Translations under genes and position numbers: made by a program
Part shown: piece after piece, positions 1 to 5,753 of the stretch
How positions within the stretch are numbered: position 1 is the stretch's first letter
Layout: each line of letters starts with the position of its first letter
Notes under the pieces: generated by a model
Seen by the model: the letters and a program-made list of their open reading frames with translations, nothing else
Told to the model about the DNA's origin: nothing
Database searches by the model: none
DNA from: DATFEN01 sp035691285
GTDB lineage: Bacteria > Acidobacteriota > Vicinamibacteria > Fen-336
Direction: 5' to 3'
DNA: 7,788 nt
Assembly: GCA_035691285.1 (NCBI GenBank)
Contig: DASSJI010000192.1
Coordinates: 1-7,788 of the forward strand

Positions 1-1384
1 CACCGGCGAGTCGGTCCGCCGGGTGAGCGACTTCGGCTACGACCCCGGCTGGTCTCCGGACGGCACGGAGCTGGTGGTCGCCACCGAAGCGGTTCTGGAT
101 CCCATGGGCCGCTCAGGCAACAGCCACCTCTGGGCCGTGCGCACGAGCGGCGAGGGCAAGCGCCTGGTCAGCAAGGGCGACGCCGTGGGCCCGCGCTGGT
201 CGCCTGACGGACGCCGGATTGCCTACTGGGGCGTCCGTCCGGCGACATGGCATCGCGATCTGTGGACGATCGCGGCGGACGGCTCCGGCGTCCCCCTCGC
301 CCTGACCGACGACGCGGCCGTCGACTGGGGCTCCGAGTGGTCCCCCGATGGCCGCCGGCTCTATTTCTCGAGCAACCGCGGCGGCACGATGAACCTGCTG
401 CGGCTCCCGATCGACCCGCGCTCCGGAACGGCGCTCGGCGCTCCCGAGCCGATGACGACCCCCGCCGCGTGGACCGGCGGCCTGAGCTTCGCGAAGGACG
501 GAACGCGATTCGCCTTCGGAACGCGTGACTGGCGGACCGACGCCTGGAGGGTCGCGTTCGATCCCGACCTTGAGGGCCTCCAGGGGCGCCCGGTCCCGAT
601 CCTGCGCGGCCAGTCCCTCCAGGAACTGAGCTGGTCGCCGGACGGGCAATGGCTGGTCTTCACGCGCCGCGGCCTGCCCTGGGAGAGTCTCGGGGTCATC
701 CGGGCCGATGGCGGCGGCTACTCGCAGCTCACGGACGCCGCCTTCCAGCACCGAGCGGCCCGCTGGGCACCCGACGGCCGGCGCATCGCGTTCCAGTCGC
801 AGCGCAGGGGCGGCTCGCACGTGTGGACGATCGCGGCGGACGGCAGCGCCCTCTCGCAGTTGACGGACGGTGAGGAAGTCCAGACTCCCGTCTGGTCGCA
901 GGACGGACGCCGGATCGCGGGTGCTGTCGCCGGGGGCCTGGCCCTTATCGATCCCGCCTTGCCCTCGCCAAGCCAGCCGATCGAGACCCACGTGATCGCC
1001 GAGCTTCGGAACCCCATCCTCTGGGGGATCCTCTGGTCCTGGTCGCCCGACAGTCGATGGCTCCTCTACACGCCGGAGGAGCCAGGAGGGCTGTTCCTCT
1101 ACGCGTTCGAGACGCGCACCGTACGCAAGCTGGACGAGTCGCCGGAAATGGCCGACTGGTTGCCGGACAGCCGGCGGATCCTGTTCAACAAGCGTGGGGC
1201 GCTCGTCCTGCTCGACATCGTGACCGGCCGGCGCAAGGAGATCCTGCCGCCCCGGACGCTCCCCGTCGACGGCGGCTGGTCGACCTTCGCTCTGACCCGG
1301 GACGGCCGCTCCATCGCCTACCTCGAAGCCCGACGGGAGGGCGACATCTGGCTGGCGGACCTCGGCGGCGAGCGGAACCCCTAG
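1..1384 (+). CDS. PD40/TolB-like beta-propeller protein, C-terminal part (5' end outside window)
   Basis: The reading frame is already open at base 2, reading TGESVRR ahead of the first GTG at 23, so the true start and N-terminal domain lie outside the window. What remains is a beta-propeller built from PD40/WD40-like repeats. Ten blade motifs of the WSPDG..IAF type are visible, near nt 47, 194, 335, 485, 629, 761, 890, 1034, 1154 and 1289. Most are canonical; others are degenerate (FAKDG, WSQDG, WSPDS, WLPDS, LTRDG). The C-terminus ends in a final strand, EGDIWLADL. In known acidobacterial proteins this kind of propeller follows either a serine/threonine kinase or an OmpR/CadC-type winged-helix DNA-binding domain, and is thought to sense or bind partners. 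Which effector is fused here cannot be seen. No membrane segment or signal peptide is visible in this part. It is unlikely to be TolB of the Tol-Pal system, since no tol or pal neighbours are visible. Family assignment is good; function is open. Confidence 0.85.
   Translation, partial: TGESVRRVSDFGYDPGWSPDGTELVVATEAVLDPMGRSGNSHLWAVRTSGEGKRLVSKGDAVGPRWSPDGRRIAYWGVRPATWHRDLWTIAADGSGVPLALTDDAAVDWGSEWSPDGRRLYFSSNRGGTMNLLRLPIDPRSGTALGAPEPMTTPAAWTGGLSFAKDGTRFAFGTRDWRTDAWRVAFDPDLEGLQGRPVPILRGQSLQELSWSPDGQWLVFTRRGLPWESLGVIRADGGGYSQLTDAAFQHRAARWAPDGRRIAFQSQRRGGSHVWTIAADGSALSQLTDGEEVQTPVWSQDGRRIAGAVAGGLALIDPALPSPSQPIETHVIAELRNPILWGILWSWSPDSRWLLYTPEEPGGLFLYAFETRTVRKLDESPEMADWLPDSRRILFNKRGALVLLDIVTGRRKEILPPRTLPVDGGWSTFALTRDGRSIAYLEARREGDIWLADLGGERNP
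261..283 (+). repeat. Exact 23-base direct repeat, copy 1 (propeller blade)
   Basis: The 23 bases here are identical to those at 822-844, in the same reading frame of the same gene. Both copies encode WTIAADGS, after Leu here and Val in the second copy, which is the end strand of a propeller blade. The two blades diverge on either side. The codons used (ATC, GCG, GAC, GGC) are the favoured ones in this genome, so identity may reflect codon bias on a conserved motif rather than recent duplication. Confidence 0.7.
822..844 (+). repeat. Exact 23-base direct repeat, copy 2 (propeller blade)
   Basis: Second copy of the repeat at 261-283, 561 bases downstream and in the same frame. It encodes WTIAADGS in a later blade, after Val. 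Confidence 0.7.
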
Positions 1385-1448
1385 AGTCTGCTGCGAACGG
1401 GCGACCAGCAGGCGCCTCGAGTTCGTGAGAGAATCCGCACGCAGACTC
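1384..1448 (+). other. Nested inverted repeats, possible RNA structure
   Basis: A perfect 8-base inverted repeat, GAGTCTGC at 1384-1391 and GCAGACTC at 1441-1448, brackets the gap after the propeller stop codon. Inside it, CGAAC (1394-1398) can pair with GTTCG (1421-1425). Next to that, GGGCG (1399-1403) can pair with CGCCT (1413-1417) with one G-U pair and a three-base bulge. The whole could fold into one imperfect long hairpin ending 14 bases before the ribosome binding site of the next gene. No T-run follows, so it is not a standard terminator. Whether it forms in the cell is unknown. Confidence 0.3.
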
Positions 1449-1473
1449 ACATCCAGCGGAAAGAGAGGCGAGC

Positions 1474-1941
1474 ATGGTCGGTCGCGTGCTGCGGTTCGTT
1501 CGACTGCCTTTGTTGCTGCTCACGATCTATGCGGTCGCGCGCTTCCTGCTCGGGGCGAACGGCGTCCCGTACGCACCCCGCGGGAACGCGATGTTCTCGA
1601 TCGTCGGTCTGACCTTCATCAGCAGCTTCTACTTCGGCGCCCTCTCCCGCCGCGTCGGCGGATTCGGCTGGGGCGGCACGGCACTCGTGGGCGGGAGCAT
1701 CGGGCTGTTCGCGCAGGTCCTGATCTTCGTGGCCACCTGGCTGAGCTACGCGGCCGGCATCGAAACCTCATACTTCCGGCACTGGGACGCGCTCAACGTG
1801 CCCGAGGGGACGATCGTGCCGATGGCGGCGGCGATGCAGGCGCGGGCAGGGGGCCTGGTGATCGGGCCGCTGATCGCCATCGTCCCCGCGCTGATCGGAC
1901 GCGCGCTCTCCGCGCTCGCACCCGCACCGGCAGGCTCCTAG
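1474..1941 (+). CDS. Small four-helix integral membrane protein, unknown function
   Basis: This encodes 155 residues that I cannot place in a named family. The ATG at 1474 is preceded by a good ribosome binding site, GAGAGG at 1463-1468, five bases upstream, which supports this start. Four hydrophobic segments are visible, at about residues 8-27, 40-57, 67-92 and 127-150. They mark an inner-membrane protein with short loops. The segment between helices 1 and 2 contains GVPYAPRGNAMFS. The longer loop between helices 3 and 4 (about 93-126) carries FRHWDALNVPEG and is the most polar part. Arg residues near both ends (R4, R7, R10; R143) do not settle the topology. No catalytic or metal-binding motif is evident. 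It lies 89 bases after the propeller gene and 154 before the permease, on the same strand. Coding status rests on the start signal, coherent membrane pattern and fit to the genome's codon bias. It could be an accessory membrane subunit or an independent gene. Confidence 0.72.
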   Translation: MVGRVLRFVRLPLLLLTIYAVARFLLGANGVPYAPRGNAMFSIVGLTFISSFYFGALSRRVGGFGWGGTALVGGSIGLFAQVLIFVATWLSYAAGIETSYFRHWDALNVPEGTIVPMAAAMQARAGGLVIGPLIAIVPALIGRALSALAPAPAGS

Positions 1942-1974
1942 CGCCGGACCCCTCGGCGAGCTGACTCCCGTATC

Positions 1975-1996
1975 GCCGTCCCGAACCTGGGACGGC
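1975..1996 (+). terminator. Perfect 8-bp hairpin downstream of small membrane protein gene
   Basis: GCCGTCCC (1975-1982) and GGGACGGC (1989-1996) are exact complements around a six-base loop, GAACCT, 33 bases after the stop codon at 1941. The stem is GC-rich and stable. No T-run follows (next bases CGCTGTTC), so it could be a U-less terminator, an mRNA 3'-end stabiliser, or part of the structured leader of the permease gene. Terminator function is a guess from position. Confidence 0.28.
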
Positions 1997-2001
1997 CGCT
2001 G

Positions 2002-2030
2002 TTCACGAGCGGGCAGGCATCGTCTGTAAG
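2002..2030 (+). promoter_or_regulatory. Weak candidate promoter for the permease gene
   Basis: TTCACG (2002-2007, four of six matches to TTGACA) and TGTAAG (2025-2030, four of six to TATAAT) are 17 bases apart, the optimal spacing for a sigma-70-type promoter. This is one of the few less GC-rich spots in the gap, and it would place a transcript start near 2037. Matches of this quality are common by chance, so this is only a candidate. Confidence 0.15.
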
Positions 2031-2085
2031 GCGCGTCGGGGTGCGCCTTCTCTCGTGGCAAGCACCTTGCTGGAGCCTTGGCTCC
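2028..2085 (+). promoter_or_regulatory. Three adjacent inverted repeats just before the permease ribosome binding site
   Basis: Three perfect dyads follow one another: AAGGCGC/GCGCCTT (2028-2034 and 2043-2049, 8-base loop), GCAAG/CTTGC (2058-2062 and 2066-2070, 3-base loop), and GGAGCC/GGCTCC (2072-2077 and 2080-2085, centred on TT). The last ends directly against the G-run at 2086-2090 that serves as ribosome binding site. The block could be an RNA leader that tunes translation, or DNA operator sites for a repressor. The first stem is followed by CTCTCG rather than a T-run, so simple termination is less likely. No known riboswitch class is recognised. Confidence 0.3.
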
Positions 2086-2090
2086 GGGGG
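2086..2090 (+). promoter_or_regulatory. Ribosome binding site deciding the permease start
   Basis: GGGGG lies five bases before the ATG at 2096. An alternative TTG start at 2078 has only GGAG two bases upstream, which is too close, and would add six residues (MAPGVS) ahead of the family-typical N-terminus MNSLLQDLRHALR. The ATG is therefore preferred. Confidence 0.55.
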
Positions 2091-2095
2091 TGTCG

Positions 2096-4498
2096 ATGAA
2101 CTCTCTCCTTCAGGACCTGCGCCACGCGCTGCGGCTCGTGCTGCGCCAGCCCGGCTTCGCGGTGACCGCCGTCCTGACCCTGGCCCTCGGCGTCGGCGCC
2201 AATACCGCGATCTTCAGCGTGGTGCAGGCCGTGCTCCTGCGCCCGCTCCCGTTCGACGCGCCGGATCGCCTGGTCCTCGTGTGGGAGACGAACGTCCGGC
2301 GCGACCGCTTCCGCAACGTCGCGAACCCGGGCAACTTCCTCGCGTGGGGGGAGCGCAACCATGTCTTCGAGGACATGGCGGCCTTCTCGCCCTGGAAGGC
2401 GAACCTCGCGGGCGAGGGCGGGGCCGAGCGCGTGCCGATCGGCGCCGTCACGCACACGTTCTTCTCGGTGCTCGGCGCCCGACCGCAACTCGGCCGCGCC
2501 TTCGAGGCGTCGGACGCCCAAGCGGGCGCTCCCGCCGTCGTCGTGCTCTCCCAGGGCCTCTGGCGCCAGCGCTACGGCGGCGATCCGGGCGTGATCGGCA
2601 AGAGCGTGATCGCGAGCGGGCGCCCGGCGACCGTGATCGGAGTCATGCCGGAGGGTTTCGACGTTCCGCTCGGCGCGCGCCTGTGGATACTGCTGCGCTT
2701 CGACGAAGGCGACCGAGCCTCCCGCGGCCGCTGGCTCGTCACCGTCGCCCGGCTCAAGCCCGGCGTGTCGGTGGAGAGGGCGCGCAACGACATCGCGGCG
2801 ATCGCGGCGGCCACGGAGAGGGAGCGGCCGGACTTCAACGCCGGCTGGGGCGCCACCGTCGTCCCGCTCCACGCCGACCTCGTGCGCGACGTGAAGCCCG
2901 CTCTCGTCGTCCTGATGGCGGCGGTGGGCCTGCTGCTGGTGGTGGCATGCGCCAACGTCGCCAACCTGCTCCTGGCCGCGGCGCTCCGGCGCGAGCGCGA
3001 GCTCGCGATCCGCACGGCGCTCGGCGCAGGGTTCTGGCGGCTCGGGCGGCAGCTCCTCGTCGAGTGCGCGCTCCTCGCCGGGGTCGGAGGCGCCTGCGGC
3101 GTGCTGTTGGCCCGCTGGATGCTGGACGGCCTCGCCGCCCTTCTCCCCGCCGAGATCCCTGCGTTCATGGGGCTGCGCCTGGACGGGGCAGTGCTGCTCT
3201 TCACGCTCGCCGCCACCACCTTCTCGGCCCTGGCGTGCGGGCTGCTGCCGGCGTTGCGGCTGCGCCGGCCGCTGCTGGCCGACGGCCTTCGCGACGGCGC
3301 ATCGACGGGCGTCCGCCCGCAGCGGCGGCGCTGGGCCCGGTCGCTGATCGTCGCCGAGATGGCCGTGGCCGGCGTGCTCCTGGTCGGCGCCGCCCTCCTG
3401 ATCCGGAGCTTCGACCGCCTGCTTCGAACCGATCCGGGCTTCCGGCCCGAGGGCGTCCTCACGTTCCAGGTCTCGCTCGACGAGGCCACGCGGCCCGAAG
3501 CGCCCGAGCAGGCCCGCTTCCACGCCGACGCGGTCGCCGCCGTCGCCGCCTTGCCCGGCGTCGAGTCGGCGGCCGCGATGAGCTGGCAGCTCCTGGGCAT
3601 CGGCTCGGCCACGAGCTTCGAGGTCCTGGATCGCCCGACGCCCGCCACGGGCGAAGAGCCCGGCGGCGAGGTCCGGATCGTGACGCCGGGCCTGTTCGCG
3701 ACGCTGGGCATGAGCATCCTCGAAGGCCGAGACTTCACGGCCGCCGACTCCGCCGACAAGCCGCGCTCGGTCGTCGTCAACGCCGCCCTCGCGCGGGAGT
3801 TCTGGCCTGGCGGCAGCCCCCTCGGCCGGCGGATCCGGATGAGCTGGGGGGAGGACATCGAGGCGGAGATCGTGGGCGTGGTTTCCGACGTCCGTCTCAC
3901 GGCTCTCGGGGACCCGCCGCGAGCGACCCTGTACTGGCACGTCGCGCAGCTCCCGAACTCCTTCATGAGCTACTTCGTCCGTTCGAAGGCCCCTTTCGAG
4001 ACGCTCGCGCCCATGGTCCGCAAGGCGATGGCCGGCATCGATCCCGGCGTGCCGGTGGCCGAGATGAGGCCGCTCGGCGAGGTCGTCTGGGGATCCGTGC
4101 AGCGGCCGTTCTTCGTCTTCGCGCTGGCCACAGCGTTCGCCGCCACCGCGGCGAGTCTCGCGGGCGTCGGGCTGTTCGGCGTCATCGCCGAGTCCGTGAG
4201 CCAGAGGCGCCGCGAGCTGGCCCTCCGCCTGGCGCTGGGCGCGGCCGCTCGACACATCGTGCAGCTGGTGCTGGGCGAAGGGCTGGTCCTCGTGGGTCTC
4301 GGGCTGGCTCTCGGCCTTCTGGCGGCGCGGGCAGCGGCGACGCTGCTTACGAGCCAGCTCTATCGCACGCCGCCGGGCAGCCTCGACGCCTACACGATCG
4401 CCATGGCCTTTGCGCTGCTCGTGGCGCTCCTCGCGCTGCTCGTCCCGGTCCGTCGCGCCCTCGCCGCCCAGCCCGCCCGCGAGCTGCGGTCGGAGTAG
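2096..4498 (+). CDS. ADOP-family ABC transporter permease (MacB_PCD/FtsX, duplicated)
   Basis: The 800-residue product has the full architecture of an acidobacterial duplicated orphan permease (TIGR03434 type). Helix 1 (about 19-43, ALGVGANTAIFSVV) leads into a MacB-like periplasmic domain to about 260. The first FtsX core follows: a helix at about 266-296 with ACANVANLLLAAALRRERE, then helices near 322-345 and 362-385. Helix 5 (about 415-442, VAEMAVAGVLLVGAALLIRSF) starts the second half, with a second periplasmic domain to about 668. The second FtsX core has helices near 671-698 (GVGLFGVIAESVSQRRRELA), 723-748 and 765-785. Length matches the family and nothing is missing. MacB/FtsX permeases usually pair with a cytoplasmic ATPase and act in efflux or mechanotransmission. 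ADOP members are typically encoded without one, and none is seen here. Substrate is unknown. It is followed 52 bases later by the convergent DUF3999 gene. Regulation may involve the inverted repeats before its ribosome binding site. Confidence 0.92.
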   Translation: MNSLLQDLRHALRLVLRQPGFAVTAVLTLALGVGANTAIFSVVQAVLLRPLPFDAPDRLVLVWETNVRRDRFRNVANPGNFLAWGERNHVFEDMAAFSPWKANLAGEGGAERVPIGAVTHTFFSVLGARPQLGRAFEASDAQAGAPAVVVLSQGLWRQRYGGDPGVIGKSVIASGRPATVIGVMPEGFDVPLGARLWILLRFDEGDRASRGRWLVTVARLKPGVSVERARNDIAAIAAATERERPDFNAGWGATVVPLHADLVRDVKPALVVLMAAVGLLLVVACANVANLLLAAALRRERELAIRTALGAGFWRLGRQLLVECALLAGVGGACGVLLARWMLDGLAALLPAEIPAFMGLRLDGAVLLFTLAATTFSALACGLLPALRLRRPLLADGLRDGASTGVRPQRRRWARSLIVAEMAVAGVLLVGAALLIRSFDRLLRTDPGFRPEGVLTFQVSLDEATRPEAPEQARFHADAVAAVAALPGVESAAAMSWQLLGIGSATSFEVLDRPTPATGEEPGGEVRIVTPGLFATLGMSILEGRDFTAADSADKPRSVVVNAALAREFWPGGSPLGRRIRMSWGEDIEAEIVGVVSDVRLTALGDPPRATLYWHVAQLPNSFMSYFVRSKAPFETLAPMVRKAMAGIDPGVPVAEMRPLGEVVWGSVQRPFFVFALATAFAATAASLAGVGLFGVIAESVSQRRRELALRLALGAAARHIVQLVLGEGLVLVGLGLALGLLAARAAATLLTSQLYRTPPGSLDAYTIAMAFALLVALLALLVPVRRALAAQPARELRSE

Positions 4499-4550
4499 CC
4501 CGCGCACGGCCAGGCGGGCTCAGCCTTGCGAGAGGACCTGGACCGTCACA

Positions 4551-5753
4551 TCAGGCCTCCCGCAGCGCCCTCCAGGTGACGGCCCCGAGCAGGAGCGCCA
4601 CGACCACGAGGCCCGCCCAGAGGAGCGCCGGATGCCGCTCCGTCCAGGGTCGGGTTTCGGCCTGCGCGCCGGAGATCCGCTGCGGCTGTCGCAGCTTGCC
4701 CTCCTGCGCTCCGGTCGCCCAGGCGCGCGGCGAGCCCATGGTGCGCTGCAGGTCGAACGACGGGGCCGAAGCCGTCGCGTCGCCGTAACTGAGGAAGTAG
4801 GCCCGACCCGGCCGGGCCTCGAACAGGACACGCTCCCGAGGGACCGTGATGCGTGCCGCGCGCACGTCGAGGGGCGCGTCATCGAGATTGCGGATGCGGA
4901 GCCGGATCCGTCGCTCGCGTCCCGTCACGTCGAGGCGCGTCTGCTCGTACAGGCGCCCGCCGCTCTCGTAGCGGTAGAGGACACCGTGGCCGATCGCCAC
5001 CCAGTCGAGGGGAACGCGTTGCGCCTCGACCACCACGGAGCGCACGAACGAGGGCGTGGACACGTCGATCTCGACGGCCTGGAACGGGTGGCGGGGGCCG
5101 GGAAGATCCAGGATCAGGAGCGTGTCGCGCTCCCGCTCGCGCTGGACCTGCCGCATCGCGACCGGCACGGTCGAGCCGGCGGGCGGCGCCTCCACGCGCC
5201 CGCCCTCCGCGGTCACCTCGCCGACGTCGAGCCGACGCGGATCGTCAGGCCCGCGGTGGACCACGACCCGCAAGTAGCGATGGTCGCCTTGTGGCAGCGC
5301 GACGCGCTCGTAGCGGGCGGCGCCCGGGATCGCGAACACCCACGCATCGTCGACGAGCGTCGTGAAGTCGCGCCCGTCGTCGCTCCCCTGGACTTCGACG
5401 CGACGGCGGAAGTTGTCGCCGGGAAGGCTCAGACGCAGCGCCGACTTGCGGACCTTCTCCCCGAAATCCAGCGTGGCCAGGACGCTGCTGCCCGGCACGA
5501 AGGCGCGGTTCAGGACCGCGGGACGCAAGGGCTGGAGCGGCTCCGGCGCGTCGCGGTCGATCACGAACGGCACGCGCTGGCCGGCGTCGTCGACGACGCG
5601 GAGGTCGCCCAGGTCGACCCGAGCCCCCGCGTAGACGTCGCGGTCCAGGGCGACGGCGACGCGCCCCGGACCGTCCACCGCGATCGGCCGCTCGACCGTC
5701 GGTTGGTCGGCGGCGGCCAGCGCCAGGGCGAGGGCGAGGAGGCCGCTCCTCAC
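4551..5753 (-). CDS. DUF3999 family periplasmic/membrane-anchored protein
   Basis: This 400-residue protein starts at a GTG whose bases overlap the DUF2339 stop (GTGA, 5750-5753). GGAGG lies four bases upstream. A short signal-like N-terminus (about 1-15, LLALALALAAA) is followed by beta-rich domains. The first, about 20-70, has the family pattern VYAGARVDLGDLRVVDDAGQ. A second, about 90-180, resembles a discoidin/galactose-binding-like sandwich (VEVQGSDDGRDF, YLRVVVH). A third, about 220-330, ends in FLSYGDATASAPSFDL, as in other DUF3999 (PF13163) proteins. One helix at about 375-395 anchors the C-terminus, leaving a short tail, WRALREA, probably in the cytoplasm with the bulk in the periplasm. 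No catalytic motif is visible. DUF3999 is uncharacterised and often sits beside DUF2339, as here, so a two-protein membrane complex is likely (inference). Its frame stays open far upstream through DUF2339, up to 7529, but that part reads as a non-hydrophobic Arg/Ala-rich shadow. Confidence 0.87.
   Translation of the reverse strand: MRSGLLALALALAAADQPTVERPIAVDGPGRVAVALDRDVYAGARVDLGDLRVVDDAGQRVPFVIDRDAPEPLQPLRPAVLNRAFVPGSSVLATLDFGEKVRKSALRLSLPGDNFRRRVEVQGSDDGRDFTTLVDDAWVFAIPGAARYERVALPQGDHRYLRVVVHRGPDDPRRLDVGEVTAEGGRVEAPPAGSTVPVAMRQVQRERERDTLLILDLPGPRHPFQAVEIDVSTPSFVRSVVVEAQRVPLDWVAIGHGVLYRYESGGRLYEQTRLDVTGRERRIRLRIRNLDDAPLDVRAARITVPRERVLFEARPGRAYFLSYGDATASAPSFDLQRTMGSPRAWATGAQEGKLRQPQRISGAQAETRPWTERHPALLWAGLVVVALLLGAVTWRALREA

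Noticed and set aside
1..1384. Assignment of the first gene as tolB of the Tol-Pal system
   Set aside because: Propeller repeats are shared widely; no tolA, tolQ, tolR or pal genes are visible, and the repeat style and C-terminal end fit regulator-linked acidobacterial propellers better.
113..1450. 445-codon minus-strand frame opposite the propeller gene
   Set aside because: Composition is Arg/Pro/Gly-rich shadow; the plus frame shows repeated blade motifs in register.
1425..1964. 179-codon alternative frame over the small membrane protein
   Set aside because: The frame at 1474 has a proper ribosome binding site and coherent hydrophobic segments; this one is Arg-rich with neither.
2003..4507. 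834-codon open frame on the minus strand opposite the permease
   Set aside because: It mirrors the permease codons; the product is Arg/Gly/Glu/His-rich, without domains or membrane pattern. The plus frame matches a known family from end to end. Strong G/C at third positions removes stops from the antisense frame.
2041..4788. 915-codon plus-strand frame overlapping the permease and running past its end
   Set aside because: The product is Arg/Ala/Pro-rich low-complexity sequence typical of an off-frame shadow in high-GC DNA, and it crosses the convergent DUF3999 gene.
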